Counted from the stretch's first letter, positions 1 to 8,616 are shown. The stretch is 64,000 nucleotides of DNA from Amycolatopsis orientalis DSM 40040 = KCTC 9412 (GCF_000478275.1 NZ_ASJB01000015.1:29613-93612), one strand, 5' to 3'. Notes: generated by a model from the letters alone, not told the origin. Program-made: numbers and translations.

Positions 1-1479
1 GGGCCCTCGGTGCGGCCGGCGGTGATCGACAACGACGGCAAGACCACCCCCGGTTCCTCGACGGTCGCGCAGCAGGTGCCGCTGCCGCCGCTGAACGAAC
101 CCCGGTCACCGTCCCTCAAATGGGAGGACTGCGACGAGGCCACCCGGCAGCGCCTGGGCCAGCCGTCCGTGCCGGACACGCTGAAGTTCTCCTGCGCCAG
201 GGTGCCCATCACGGTCGACGCGCCGGACCTGCCGGGGCGCGGGCTCGCCCGGATGTCGGTGGTCAAGACCGGGGACGGGCCGATTCCGCTCGTCGTGGTC
301 AACGACGTCGACGGGGAGCCGGGGTCGCTCTACGCCGCGCGGCTGGCCGCGACGCTGCCGCCCGAGTACCTGAAGAAGTTCTCCCTGATCGGCGTCGACC
401 GGCGCGGGACCGGGGCGTCCGTGCCGGTCCAGTGCATCCCGGCGGAGATCCGCGCCGACCTGCTCGGCGGCGACCCGGCCGTGGGCGACCTCGAAGCCGT
501 GGTGGACGCGGCGCGCAAGGCCGGTCAGCAGTGCGCGATCGAACTGGACGACTCGCAGGTCGCGATGGACAGCTGGCGGGCCGCGGGTGATCTCGAAGAA
601 CTCCGGGAGCAGCTGGGCCTCGACAGGCTGCACGCGCTGGGGCGCGGTGACGGTTCGAAGGTCCTCGCCGAATACGCCGTGCGGTTCCCGGCGCAGGTGG
701 GCCGGGTCATGCTCGACGGCCTGCCCGATCCGGGCGCCGACACGGCCGCCGTCCAGGACGCCGTCGCCGCGGGCGCGCAGGCCACACTCGACGCGTTCGG
801 CGCCGACTGCATCGCCAGGGGCTGCCCGCTCGGTGACGCCCGCTCGGCCGTGAACGCCGTCGCGGACCGGCTCCGCGCCGCCCCCGCCACGACCACCGAC
901 GGCGTCGAGATCACGCCGGGGATCGCGCTGTACGCCGTCTATTCGGGGCTCACGCAACGCTCACGCTGGGTGGAACTCGCCGAGGCGCTCAAGACCGCGC
1001 AGACCGGCGACGTCACGCCGCTGGCCGCGTTCGCCGAACCGGCGCTGAAGGACACCCGGGCCCGGCCGACCCGGCTGGACGGCACCCTCGCCACCAAATG
1101 CAACGACAGCGCGACCCGGCTCTCGGCCGAAGAACTCACCCGCCTGACGACGACGCTGCGTGGCAAGTACCCGCAGTTCGGTGTCTTCGCCGCGCAGCTG
1201 CTGGCGTGGTGCAGCCCCTGGCCCGTGCGCCGCGAACCGCTGCCGCCCGCCGGCGCCCCCGGCGCTCCGCCGATCCTCGTCGCGGGCACCGCGACCGACC
1301 CGGTCACGCCGGAGCAGGGCACCGGCCGGGCCGCCGACCAGATGCCGAGCGCGGTGACGATCACCTGGCAGGGCGCCGGGCACGGTGCGCTGACCCTTTC
1401 GCCGTGCGTCACCGACGCGACGCGGGCTTTCCTGATCGACGGGAAGATCCCCGTCGACGGGACCCTGTGCCCGGCCTGA
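1..1479 (+). CDS. alpha/beta hydrolase, TAP-like C-terminal domain (5' end outside window)
   Basis: The reading frame is open to the first base, so the N-terminus (probably a signal peptide) lies outside the window; GTG at 10 is only the first internal start. The fold matches secreted actinobacterial tripeptidyl-aminopeptidase-like hydrolases: a V-D-R-R-G-T-G segment after the first strands, then a C-terminal TAP-like region with the acidic residue in TDPVTP and the histidine in GAGHG, and two late cysteines. The nucleophile elbow, normally G-x-S-x-G, reads GRGDG here, so the catalytic serine appears replaced by glycine. The oxyanion-loop glycines are also altered (NDVDGEPGS). It may be a non-catalytic binding homologue. 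Family assignment is good; activity is doubtful. Confidence 0.75.
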   Translation, partial: GPSVRPAVIDNDGKTTPGSSTVAQQVPLPPLNEPRSPSLKWEDCDEATRQRLGQPSVPDTLKFSCARVPITVDAPDLPGRGLARMSVVKTGDGPIPLVVVNDVDGEPGSLYAARLAATLPPEYLKKFSLIGVDRRGTGASVPVQCIPAEIRADLLGGDPAVGDLEAVVDAARKAGQQCAIELDDSQVAMDSWRAAGDLEELREQLGLDRLHALGRGDGSKVLAEYAVRFPAQVGRVMLDGLPDPGADTAAVQDAVAAGAQATLDAFGADCIARGCPLGDARSAVNAVADRLRAAPATTTDGVEITPGIALYAVYSGLTQRSRWVELAEALKTAQTGDVTPLAAFAEPALKDTRARPTRLDGTLATKCNDSATRLSAEELTRLTTTLRGKYPQFGVFAAQLLAWCSPWPVRREPLPPAGAPGAPPILVAGTATDPVTPEQGTGRAADQMPSAVTITWQGAGHGALTLSPCVTDATRAFLIDGKIPVDGTLCPA

Positions 1480-1526
1480 TCCGCCCCGGCTCGCCCCCCC
1501 ACGGAGCGTGACGCCGTTCCACTCCT

Positions 1527-1593
1527 CACGCGCGCCATGAAAGGTCCTTTCCTTGCAAAATTTGCAAGGAAAGGACCTTTCATGGCGCGCGTG
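1527..1593. repeat. 33-bp perfect inverted repeat with a 1-nt centre (GAAAGG-type palindrome)
   Basis: Arms 1527-1559 and 1561-1593 are perfectly complementary around A1560. The core is AAAGGTCCTTTCCTTGCAAA. It lies between the convergent hydrolase and DUF2630 genes and could act as a terminator in both directions, although it lacks a long T tract. Similar GAAGG/CCTTC-rich palindromes occur at 2318, 23665 and 26432. Confidence 0.85.
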
Positions 1594-1616
1594 GGGTGTC
1601 CGGCTGGCGTCGTCCC

Positions 1617-1859
1617 CTACTGCCGGTAAGACTCCACCTCGCTGATCGGCCGTGCCGAAGCCTGGTCCGGATCCTCGTCGAACTCGACCCGGGCCCGCCG
1701 CTGCCGCAGCAGGTCCCAGCACTGGTCGAGCTGCTGCTCGACACTGGCCAGGCGCGACCGGTCGTCCGAGCTGAGCCCGGTCCCGATCGCCCGCGCACGG
1801 AGTTCGTGCTCCTCGCTGACCAGTTCGTCGATCCGGCTGAGGATGTCCCCGTCGGCCAT
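1617..1859 (-). CDS. DUF2630 family small protein
   Basis: This 80-residue acidic and basic helical protein starts MADGDILSRIDELVSEEHEL and carries a heptad-like pattern through DDRSRLASVEQQLDQCWDLL, then RRARVEFDEDPD near the end. This matches the small actinobacterial DUF2630 proteins of unknown function as I recall them. The ATG at 1859 is preceded by a good GGAGG site (on the minus strand), which settles the start. It is divergent from the thioredoxin gene. It is probably a cytoplasmic coiled-coil protein; no catalytic residues are visible. Confidence 0.7.
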   Translation of the reverse strand: MADGDILSRIDELVSEEHELRARAIGTGLSSDDRSRLASVEQQLDQCWDLLRQRRARVEFDEDPDQASARPISEVESYRQ

Positions 1860-1949
1860 ACGCACCTCCCGCGAAACGTGGGTTGCTCCATCCGAGACGC
1901 TACGCGCCCGCGCGGGAATGTGCGCCCTTCCCGATTCGTTACGCCCGGC

Positions 1950-2306
1950 ATGAGCACTGTGGAGCTGACCGCCGCCAACTTCGATCAGGTCGTGTCCGAG
2001 AACGACTTCGTGATCATCGACTTCTGGGCGGGCTGGTGCATGCCGTGCCGCCAGTTCGCGCCGACCTACGAGAAGGTGTCGGGCAACCACGACGACATCG
2101 TCTTCGCCAGCGTCGACACCGAAGCCGAGCAGCAGCTGGCCGCCGCCTTCGACGTGCGCTCGATCCCCACGCTCGCGGTGATCCGCGACAAGACGGTCAT
2201 CTACTCGCAGCCCGGCGCGCTTCCGGAGAAGACGCTCGAAGACCTGATCCAGCAGGCGCGCGACATCGACATGGACAAGCTCAAGGAAGAGGCCCAGGAG
2301 GCCTGA
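1950..2306 (+). CDS. thioredoxin-family protein with CMPC active site
   Basis: A single thioredoxin domain of 118 residues, the usual size. The redox motif is W-C-M-P-C (C30 and C33) rather than the classical WCGPC; the cis-proline is in RSIPTLAV. The C-terminus ends in an acidic/lysine helix. It should act as a cytoplasmic thiol-disulfide reductant; the methionine within the CxxC is expected to shift its redox potential and partner choice. ATG 1950 was chosen because the domain begins there (MSTVELTAANFD); the frame is open upstream. There is no clear ribosome-binding site. A strong hairpin follows the stop. Confidence 0.88.
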   Translation: MSTVELTAANFDQVVSENDFVIIDFWAGWCMPCRQFAPTYEKVSGNHDDIVFASVDTEAEQQLAAAFDVRSIPTLAVIRDKTVIYSQPGALPEKTLEDLIQQARDIDMDKLKEEAQEA

Positions 2307-2317
2307 CGAGCGTGAAG

Positions 2318-2358
2318 AAGGGGCCCTTCCCGGCGGATTTCGCCGGGAAGGGCCCCTT
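2318..2358. terminator. 18-bp hairpin between convergent genes
   Basis: Arms 2318-2335 and 2341-2358 pair perfectly with a GATTT loop, followed by only a short T run. The stem AAGGGGCCCTTCCCGGCG belongs to the same GAAGG/CCTTC-rich family as the palindrome at 1527. It sits between the thioredoxin stop and the end of the proline dehydrogenase gene and probably terminates both. Confidence 0.75.
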
Positions 2359-2393
2359 TGTACTTCAGCGGAACCGTGCCACCGGGAACCGGG

Positions 2394-3326
2394 TCAGCCC
2401 CGGGTGGCGAGTCCGCGCAGGAAGAACGCCAGGTTCGCCGGGCGTTCCGCCAGCCTGCGCATGAAATAGCCGTACCATTCGTCGCCGTAGGGGACGTAGA
2501 CGCGCATGGTCTTGCCGTCCCCCGCGATCCGGCGCTGCTCCTCGGGACGGATCCCGTACAGCATCTGGAATTCGTGGTCGTCCGCCTTGCGGCCCGCGTC
2601 CATGGCGAGCTTCTCGGCGATCGCGATCATCCGCGGGTCGTGCGAGGCGACCATCGGATAACCCTTGCCAGCCATGAGGATCTTCAGGCAGCGCACGTAG
2701 GACTTGTCCACTTCGGACTTGTCCTGGAACGCGACCTCTTCGGGTTCGGCGTAGGCGCCCTTGCACAACCGGACGCGGGAGCCTTCACCGGCGAGGTCGC
2801 GGCAGTCCTGTTCGGTCCGCCGCAGGTATGCCTGCAGCACCGCGCCCACCCACGGGTACTCGGTGCGCAGTTCCCGCAGGATGCCCAGGGTCGAATCGGT
2901 GGTGGTGTGGTCCTCCATGTCGAGGGTCACCGTGGCACCGACCGCCTCGGCCGCCGCACAGATCTTGCGGGCGTTCTCCAGTGCGACCTTCTCGCCGTCG
3001 GCGGGCAGGAACTGGCCGACCGCGGACAGCTTCACCGAGACGTCCGCGCCGAACGCGAGACCGTCGGCCGCCAGCGCGGACAGCAGTTCCTCGTAGGCGC
3101 GGACGGTCGTCGCGGCCTGCTCGGCGTCGGTGGTGTCCTCGCCGAGGTGGTCGAGGGTGACCCGGAGGCCGTCGTCGGCCAGTTCGCGGACCACCCGGGC
3201 GGCGTCGGGCGTCTTCGAACCGGCGACGAACCGGCTCACCACCGATCGGGTGGCGGGGACGACCTCGACCAGCTTGCGCATCCGCCGGGATCGGGCGGCG
3301 GCGAGCAACGGGGCACGCAACATCAC
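2394..3326 (-). CDS. proline dehydrogenase (monofunctional)
   Basis: A 310-residue FAD-dependent proline dehydrogenase, the size of stand-alone bacterial enzymes rather than the fused PutA. Diagnostic segments are DVSVKLSAVGQF, MEDHTTTD, LQAYLRRTEQD and the C-terminal substrate-binding helix YGYFMRRLAERPAN with its paired arginines. It oxidises L-proline to delta-1-pyrroline-5-carboxylate and passes electrons to the respiratory chain at the inner membrane face. It lies 15 bp downstream of the P5C dehydrogenase gene on the same strand, so the two should form one operon for proline to glutamate conversion. Two methionines lie at the start (3326 and 3323). Confidence 0.95.
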   Translation of the reverse strand: MMLRAPLLAAARSRRMRKLVEVVPATRSVVSRFVAGSKTPDAARVVRELADDGLRVTLDHLGEDTTDAEQAATTVRAYEELLSALAADGLAFGADVSVKLSAVGQFLPADGEKVALENARKICAAAEAVGATVTLDMEDHTTTDSTLGILRELRTEYPWVGAVLQAYLRRTEQDCRDLAGEGSRVRLCKGAYAEPEEVAFQDKSEVDKSYVRCLKILMAGKGYPMVASHDPRMIAIAEKLAMDAGRKADDHEFQMLYGIRPEEQRRIAGDGKTMRVYVPYGDEWYGYFMRRLAERPANLAFFLRGLATRG

Positions 3327-3341
3327 GGACTCCTGGAGAAC

Positions 3342-4979
3342 TCAGCCCTGGTGGGGGTAGCGGACGCCGGTCGGCGGAACGAAGGTCTCCTTGATCGAGC
3401 GCGGGCTCGTCCAGCGGAGCAGGTTGAACACCGAACCGGCCTTGTCGTTGGTGCCGGACGCGCGACCGCCGCCGAAGGGCTGCTGCCCGACGACCGCACC
3501 GGTCGGCTTGTCGTTGACGTAGAAGTTGCCGGCGGCGAAGCGCAGCGCCTCGGACGCCTTCGCGACGGCCGTGCGGTCGTTGGCGATGACCGCGCCGGTG
3601 AGCGCGTAGTCGGCGGTCTCGTCGACCAGCTTGAGCACGTTGTCGAAGCCTTCGGCGGTGTCGTCGTCGTAGACGTGGATCGCGAGGATCGGGCCGAAGT
3701 ACTCGGTGCGGAAGATCTCGTGCTTCGGGTTGTCCGAGACGAGGATCGTCGGGCGCACGAAGTAGCCGACGCTGTCGTCGGCGGTGCCACCGGCGATGAC
3801 CTCGACCTCGGCGTCCTCGGCGGCACTGGCCAGTACGGCGGCGTGCTTGTCGAAGGCGCGGCGGTCGATCACGGCGCCGCCGAAGTTGGTCAGGTCGGTG
3901 ACGTCGCCGTAGGTGAGGGCCTCGGTCTCGGAGACCAGTTCGTCCTTCAGGCTCGCCCAGAGCGAGCGCGGGACGTAGGCGCGGGAAGCGGCCGAGCACT
4001 TCTGGCCCTGGTACTCGAAGGCGCCGCGGATCAGCGCGGTGCGCAGGATGTCGACGTCGGCCGAGGCGTGCGCGAGCACGAAGTCCTTGCCGCCGGTCTC
4101 GCCGACCAGGCGCGGGTACGTGCGGTAGCCGGAGATGTTGGCGCCGACGGTGGCCCACAGGTGCTGGAACGTCGCGGTGGACCCGGTGAAGTGGATCCCG
4201 GCCAGGTCGCGGTGGGTGAGGGCGACCTCGGAGACGGCCTTGCCGTCACCCGGGAGCAGGTTGATGACGCCCGGCGGCATGCCCGCCTCTTCGAGCAGCC
4301 GCATCAGCATGTGCGCGGCGTAGCTCTGCGTCGGCGACGGCTTCCACAGCACGACGTTGCCCATCAGCGCGGGCGCGGTCGGCAGGTTGCCGGAGATCGC
4401 GGTGAAGTTGAACGGGGTGATGGCGTACACGAAGCCCTCGAGCGGGCGGTGCTCCATCCGGTTCCAGATACCGGGCGAGCTGACCGGCTGCTCGGCGAGG
4501 ATCTGACGGCCGAAGGCGACGTTGAAGCGCCAGAAGTCGATCAGCTCGCAGGCGGAGTCGATCTCGGCCTGGAAGGCGGTCTTCGACTGGCCGAGCATGG
4601 TGGCGGCGTTCAGCCGGGCGCGCCAGGGGCCCGCCAGCAGGTCGGCGGCACGCAGGATGATCGCGGCGCGGTCGTCGAAGGAGAGCGCGCGCCAGCCCGG
4701 GGCGGCGGCCTTGGCCGCGGCGATCGCGTCGTGGGTGTCCTGCGCGGTCGCGCTGTGGATGACGCCCAGCACGGCCTTGTGGTTGTGCGGCTGGACGACC
4801 TCGATCTTCTCGCCGCCGCCCTTGCGCTGCTCACCACCGATCGTCGCGGTGATGTCGATGGGGTCGGCGCCGCCCAGCGACTTGAGCGCGCCCTCGAGTT
4901 CAGCGCGCTCAGCGCTGCCCGGCGCGTAGTTCAGCACCGGCTCGTTCTTCGGGGCGGGGGTCTGGGTCACGGCGTCCAC
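3342..4979 (-). CDS. pruA: 1-pyrroline-5-carboxylate dehydrogenase
   Basis: A 545-residue aldehyde dehydrogenase of the P5CDH class. The catalytic cysteine is in YQGQKCSAASR, the general-base glutamate in LVGETGGKDF, and the cofactor-loop motif is FTAISGNLPTAP. It oxidises glutamate semialdehyde (from P5C) to glutamate with NAD. The start is GTG at 4979, supported by an AGGAG site 8 nt upstream on the minus strand. It is the first gene of a two-gene proline catabolic operon and is divergent from the PucR-type regulator gene starting at 5076, the usual arrangement for proline-induced control in actinobacteria. Confidence 0.96.
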   Translation of the reverse strand: MDAVTQTPAPKNEPVLNYAPGSAERAELEGALKSLGGADPIDITATIGGEQRKGGGEKIEVVQPHNHKAVLGVIHSATAQDTHDAIAAAKAAAPGWRALSFDDRAAIILRAADLLAGPWRARLNAATMLGQSKTAFQAEIDSACELIDFWRFNVAFGRQILAEQPVSSPGIWNRMEHRPLEGFVYAITPFNFTAISGNLPTAPALMGNVVLWKPSPTQSYAAHMLMRLLEEAGMPPGVINLLPGDGKAVSEVALTHRDLAGIHFTGSTATFQHLWATVGANISGYRTYPRLVGETGGKDFVLAHASADVDILRTALIRGAFEYQGQKCSAASRAYVPRSLWASLKDELVSETEALTYGDVTDLTNFGGAVIDRRAFDKHAAVLASAAEDAEVEVIAGGTADDSVGYFVRPTILVSDNPKHEIFRTEYFGPILAIHVYDDDTAEGFDNVLKLVDETADYALTGAVIANDRTAVAKASEALRFAAGNFYVNDKPTGAVVGQQPFGGGRASGTNDKAGSVFNLLRWTSPRSIKETFVPPTGVRYPHQG

Positions 4980-5052
4980 TGACTGCTCCTGACTTCACTT
5001 CGCCGGTTAGAGGTCTCTCCCCGAACGGTAGACCGGACGACCTCCCGGCGGA

Positions 5053-5104
5053 TTGTCCGACTGGCTAGAATCAGGGTGACCGTCTTGTCCGATCGGCTTA
5101 ATCT
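5053..5104. promoter_or_regulatory. tandem direct repeat TTGTCCGAYYGGCT, probable regulator binding sites
   Basis: TTGTCCGACTGGCT (5053-5066) and TTGTCCGATCGGCT (5085-5098) are direct repeats 32 bp apart, about three helical turns. They lie in the pruA/PucR divergent region. The first abuts a TAGAAT -10-like box (5066-5071); the second falls just inside the PucR coding region if GTG 5076 is the true start. They are candidate operator sites for the adjacent regulator. Confidence 0.5.
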
Positions 5105-6710
5105 GGTGATCACCGCGACTACCGAACCGACCACGGGAGTGCCCGGCGCTTCGCTGCGGCACGTCCTCGCCACGCTCGGAGAACCGCTGGTCAGGGTGCT
5201 CGCGGCGCCGGGCGGCCTCGGCGTCGGCGTCGAGGACGTCGTCATCCACGATCCGGAAGACCCGCCGGACGCCCATCCGGGTGATCTCGTCCTGGTGATC
5301 GGCGCGCGCGGGCGGTCGGCGGCGGGGGCGATCCGGGCGGCGGGACGGTCCGGCGCGGCCGCCGTGGCGGTCAAGAACGGCTCGGCCGTCGTGCACGTCG
5401 CGGCCGACACCGGGATCGCGCTGCTCGAAGTCGGCCACGAGGCGCGCTGGGAGCAGGTCGAGGCGCTGGCCAGGGGCGTCGTCGACGCGGCCCGCGCGGG
5501 CGGCGAGGCGGACCACGGCGAGGTACTGGGCGATCTGTTCTCGCTCGCGCAGACCATCGCGACGCTGACCGGCGGCCTGGTCAGCATCGAGGACACCGCC
5601 AGCCGCGTACTGGCCTACTCGCGGGCGGGCGACGAGGTGGACGAGCTGCGCAGGCTCTCGATCCTCGGCCGCGAGGGCCCGGAGCGCTATCTCGCGATGC
5701 TGCGCGAATGGGGCGTCTACCAGCGGCTTCGCGCCGGTGAAGGCATCGTCCGCATCGACGAACGGCCCGATCTCGGCATCCGGCGGCGGATCGCGGCCGG
5801 CATCCACGCCGGTTCCCAGCCGCTCGGCACGATCTGGGTCCAGGAGGGCGCGCATCCGCTCACCGAAAGCGCGGAGGTCGCCCTGCTCGGTGCCAGCCGG
5901 GCGCTCGCGCCCCAGCTGATCCGGCATCGCATGCTGCCCAGCCCGGAACTCCGGCTGCGCGAGGACCTACTGGCCGGGCTGCTCGAAGGCCGTCTCGACG
6001 TCGAATCCGTGGCCGACGACATCGGCGCGGACCCCGGGAAACCCGCCATGGTGCTGGGGTTCTCGCTCCCCCGCGACCGCGCGGCGACCGACCGGCAGCT
6101 GCGGCGTGCCGAACTGGTGCACCTGATCACCGTGCACACCGCCGCGTACCGGCGGAGCGCGCTGGTGAGCGTGATCGGCGGGCGGGTTTACGCGCTCCTT
6201 CCCGATCTCCCCGAGCACGCCGAGCCGCGGATCCTCGCGCTGGCCAAGGAGATCGTCGGCACCGCGCGACGGCATCTCGAGGTCGGGGTGCGCGCCGCGC
6301 TGGGCGGCGTCGTGCCCCGGCTCTCCGACGCGGCGGCCTCGCGGGGGGACGCCGACCGCGTGCTGGCGGCGATGGCCCGCGGCCACGGGACCGCGGACGT
6401 CGCCTCGCTCGCCGACGTCCGCGCCGAGGTCCTGCTCTCGGAGGTGCTCGCCTTCCTCGGCGAGCAGCCGAGGATCCGCGATCCGCGGCTGACGGAGCTG
6501 GTCGCGCACGACGCCGAGCACGGCGGCATCCTCGTCCCGGCCGTACTCGCCTACCTCGACGCGTTCGGCGATGTCCGGCGCGCGGCGCGGGAGCTGAACA
6601 TCCACCCGAACACGGTGCGGTACCGGGTGCGGCGCGCCGGCGAGGTGTCCGGGATCGACCTGGCCGACCCCGCGCAGCGTGTCCTGACCCAGCTCCTGTT
6701 GCGCCTCTAG
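5076..6710 (+). CDS. PucR-family transcriptional regulator of proline catabolism
   Basis: 544 residues ending in a PucR-type helix-turn-helix: RRAARELNIHPNTVRYRVRR. The central part resembles the GGDEF-like/CdaR linker of this family. Because it is divergent from the proline dehydrogenase/P5C dehydrogenase operon, it most likely activates those genes in response to proline or P5C, as PruC/PutR-type PucR regulators do in other actinobacteria (family knowledge). The start is ambiguous: GTG 5076 follows a TAGAAT box closely and could be leaderless; GTG 5106 is in frame and would place both copies of the nearby direct repeat upstream of the gene. A second PucR-type regulator lies at 46310. Confidence 0.88.
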   Translation: MTVLSDRLNLVITATTEPTTGVPGASLRHVLATLGEPLVRVLAAPGGLGVGVEDVVIHDPEDPPDAHPGDLVLVIGARGRSAAGAIRAAGRSGAAAVAVKNGSAVVHVAADTGIALLEVGHEARWEQVEALARGVVDAARAGGEADHGEVLGDLFSLAQTIATLTGGLVSIEDTASRVLAYSRAGDEVDELRRLSILGREGPERYLAMLREWGVYQRLRAGEGIVRIDERPDLGIRRRIAAGIHAGSQPLGTIWVQEGAHPLTESAEVALLGASRALAPQLIRHRMLPSPELRLREDLLAGLLEGRLDVESVADDIGADPGKPAMVLGFSLPRDRAATDRQLRRAELVHLITVHTAAYRRSALVSVIGGRVYALLPDLPEHAEPRILALAKEIVGTARRHLEVGVRAALGGVVPRLSDAAASRGDADRVLAAMARGHGTADVASLADVRAEVLLSEVLAFLGEQPRIRDPRLTELVAHDAEHGGILVPAVLAYLDAFGDVRRAARELNIHPNTVRYRVRRAGEVSGIDLADPAQRVLTQLLLRL

Positions 6711-6720
6711 AACACGTTCA

Positions 6721-6769
6721 GTCCTCTGGATGCGATGGTTCGCGACGCGAAATACCGCATCCAGAGGAC
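6721..6769. repeat. palindrome family P2 (CTCTGRATGCG), copy 1
   Basis: Arms 6721-6734 and 6756-6769 (GTCCTCTGGATGCG and its complement) enclose a spacer with its own palindrome TTCGCGACGCGAA (6739-6751). It sits between the convergent PucR and S1-protein genes. Other copies are at 17899 and 53392, with a half copy at 9849. Confidence 0.85.
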
Positions 6770-6785
6770 GAAATGCGAGGGGGCG

Positions 6786-7022
6786 TCAGGCCAGGGTCAG
6801 GCTGAACCGCCGGTTCTGGATGTCCAGCTTGTCGAGCCGGACCGCGACGGACGCCCCGGCGGCGAGTGGCCCGGTGCCGCCGACGGTCGGCAGCAACCCT
6901 TCCAGCCCCTGGGCCACCTCGACGAACGCGCCGAACGGCAGCACTCGCGTGACGACGCCGTCCAGGACGCCGCCGTCCGCGTTCGCGACGACGAAATCAC
7001 GCCAGTTTTCCTTGTGGGACAT
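6786..7022 (-). CDS. S1-domain RNA-binding protein, single-domain
   Basis: 78 residues. After a short N-terminal stretch the protein is one S1/OB fold: GGVLDGVVTRVLPFGAFVEV, then GLEGLLPTVG and a basic ending QNRRFSLTLA. Stand-alone S1 domains bind single-stranded RNA and occur as translation or RNA-decay accessory factors; no specific role can be assigned. ATG 7022 is preceded by GAGGAGG at good distance, so the start is secure. The gene is alone, between the P2 palindrome and a ~150-bp intergenic stretch before the luciferase-like oxidoreductase gene. Confidence 0.82.
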   Translation of the reverse strand: MSHKENWRDFVVANADGGVLDGVVTRVLPFGAFVEVAQGLEGLLPTVGGTGPLAAGASVAVRLDKLDIQNRRFSLTLA

Positions 7023-7176
7023 GCGATTCACCTCCTCTCCGCGCATGGTCCACCCGAAGGGACACCTACGCGGAGGCGGGCTGCGAGCCCGCTGGGAGAT
7101 CAAGCGGCGGCCGGGGAACCCGTCCGCTCACGGCACAAGGCCGACCCGGCAGTCATGGCCGTGACCCTAACAAAGA

Positions 7177-8217
7177 TCACGACGCCGCGGCGAGGCTTCT
7201 CAGCCCGGCGACCTCGGCGAGCCCGCGATAGGACTCCAGCCGCTCCGCCTGGTCGAAGGTGCTTGTCGTCACGAGGATCTCGTCGGCGCCGGTCTTGGCG
7301 ACGAGAGCGGCCAGCCGGTCGCCCACCTCGTCCGGGGTGCCGGCGATCTGGCCGTCGAGCGCCCGGTCCAGCCGCTCCTGATCACGTCCGGACAGCGGTC
7401 CCGCGAGGATCTCCTCCACCGGCGACAGCGGCGGGAAGACGCCGTGCGTCCGCGAGTAGACCGTCGACCACGCTTCAGGGATCAGCAGCTGCCGCGCCAG
7501 CCCGGCCGTCTCGGCGACCGCGATCGCCGTGGACACCACGACGTACGGCCGCGAAGCCTGCGCGGAAGGCCGGAAGGCGGAACGGTAGCCCTCGATCGCT
7601 TCGAGCAGTGGTCCCTCGCCCCGCACCGGCGCGATCACCAGCGGCAGCCCCAGTTCCGCGGCCAGCCGCGCCCCCGCGCCGGTGGCCAGCAGGAACGCGG
7701 GCACGCGCAGGCCCTCCGCCGGAATGGCGTGCACGCCCGGATACGCCGTCTGGTCGCCCGCGAGGAACCCGAGCAGCTCCCGGACCTGGTCGCCGAAGCG
7801 GTCGGCGTCGCCCTTCTCGTGCCCGAGCGCCTGGCGGACCCCGCCGGTGAACCCGACCGACCTGCCCAGCCCCATGTCGATCCGGCCGGGGAACAGCGCT
7901 TCGAGCACGCCGAACTGTTCCGCGACCACCAGCGGCCGGTGGTTCGGCAGCATCACGCCGCCGGTGCCGACCCGGATCCGCCCGGTGGCCGAGGCGACGG
8001 CGGCCGCCAGCACCGTGGGCGCCGAACCGGCGACGCCGGGCACGCTGTGATGTTCGGAGACCCAGAACCGGTGATAGCCCAGCGCTTCGATCTCTCGCGC
8101 GAAGGCGACGGTGTCCCGCAGGGCGCGGGGCGCGTCACCGCCGCGGCGGGTCGGGGACCGGTCCAGAACCGAAAGGGTGATCACCCTCGGATCAACGCGC
8201 CCGGACGCGGCGGGCAT
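7177..8217 (-). CDS. LLM-class flavin-dependent oxidoreductase
   Basis: 346 residues of the bacterial-luciferase-like (F420/FMN-dependent) superfamily, in the MsnO8-like branch. Typical segments: ITLSVLDRSPT at the start, RFWVSEHHSVPGVAGSAP, RIRVGTGGVMLPNHRPL, VAEQFGVLEALFPGRIDMGLGR split over two strands, and the C-terminal TPDEVGDRLAALVAKTGADEIL. Such enzymes act as monooxygenases or F420 oxidoreductases; the substrate cannot be read from sequence. It lies 6 bp downstream of the DUF6221 gene on the same strand and is probably cotranscribed. Confidence 0.88.
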   Translation of the reverse strand: MPAASGRVDPRVITLSVLDRSPTRRGGDAPRALRDTVAFAREIEALGYHRFWVSEHHSVPGVAGSAPTVLAAAVASATGRIRVGTGGVMLPNHRPLVVAEQFGVLEALFPGRIDMGLGRSVGFTGGVRQALGHEKGDADRFGDQVRELLGFLAGDQTAYPGVHAIPAEGLRVPAFLLATGAGARLAAELGLPLVIAPVRGEGPLLEAIEGYRSAFRPSAQASRPYVVVSTAIAVAETAGLARQLLIPEAWSTVYSRTHGVFPPLSPVEEILAGPLSGRDQERLDRALDGQIAGTPDEVGDRLAALVAKTGADEILVTTSTFDQAERLESYRGLAEVAGLRSLAAAS

Positions 8218-8223
8218 TCCCGC

Positions 8224-8616
8224 TCAGGGGCGCCAGCGCTCGCTGTAGTCCGGGTGGTCGGCGTAGGGCAGGGCGAGAAGCCGCAGGGTCAGGCACCAGT
8301 TCGTCCCGGCCTCGTCCGCGGGCACGTTGCACGTCTCGCACCAGTATTCGTTGCCGTACAGGGGGAATCCCGGGACCTTCTCCGAGACCGTGGTGCGGTG
8401 CGCTTGCAGGAGCCGCCGGGTCGCCTCGATCTCGTTGATCATCTGGTTGACCACGTCGAGTTCGAGGTCGTTCAGCGAGCGGATCTTCTTTTCGATGACG
8501 ACCTTGGTCTCACCGCGGGTGAGCGATTCGCTGATCTCGGTTTTCTTGACGGCCTGCATGATCAGCGCCTGGCGTTGCCCCACCCGCGCGGCGAGGAAGG
8601 CGATCAGGTCGTCCAC
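8224..8616 (-). CDS. DUF6221 family protein
   Basis: 130 residues. The N-terminus reads MDDLIAFLAARVGQRQ, the middle contains EIEATRRLLQAHR and a C-x-x-C pair (WCETCNVP), and the protein ends LRLLALPYADHPDYSERWRP. This start and ending are typical of actinobacterial DUF6221 proteins as I recall them; function unknown. The GTG at 8616 has an AAGGAG site 7 nt upstream on the minus strand. The C-x-x-C pair could bind a metal. It heads the transcription unit with the LLM oxidoreductase. Confidence 0.75.
   Translation of the reverse strand: MDDLIAFLAARVGQRQALIMQAVKKTEISESLTRGETKVVIEKKIRSLNDLELDVVNQMINEIEATRRLLQAHRTTVSEKVPGFPLYGNEYWCETCNVPADEAGTNWCLTLRLLALPYADHPDYSERWRP

Noticed and set aside
2358..4982. 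874-codon open frame on the plus strand
   Set aside because: It is antisense to proline dehydrogenase and P5C dehydrogenase; its composition is Arg/Gly/Val-rich and it matches no fold. The minus-strand genes have full catalytic motifs.
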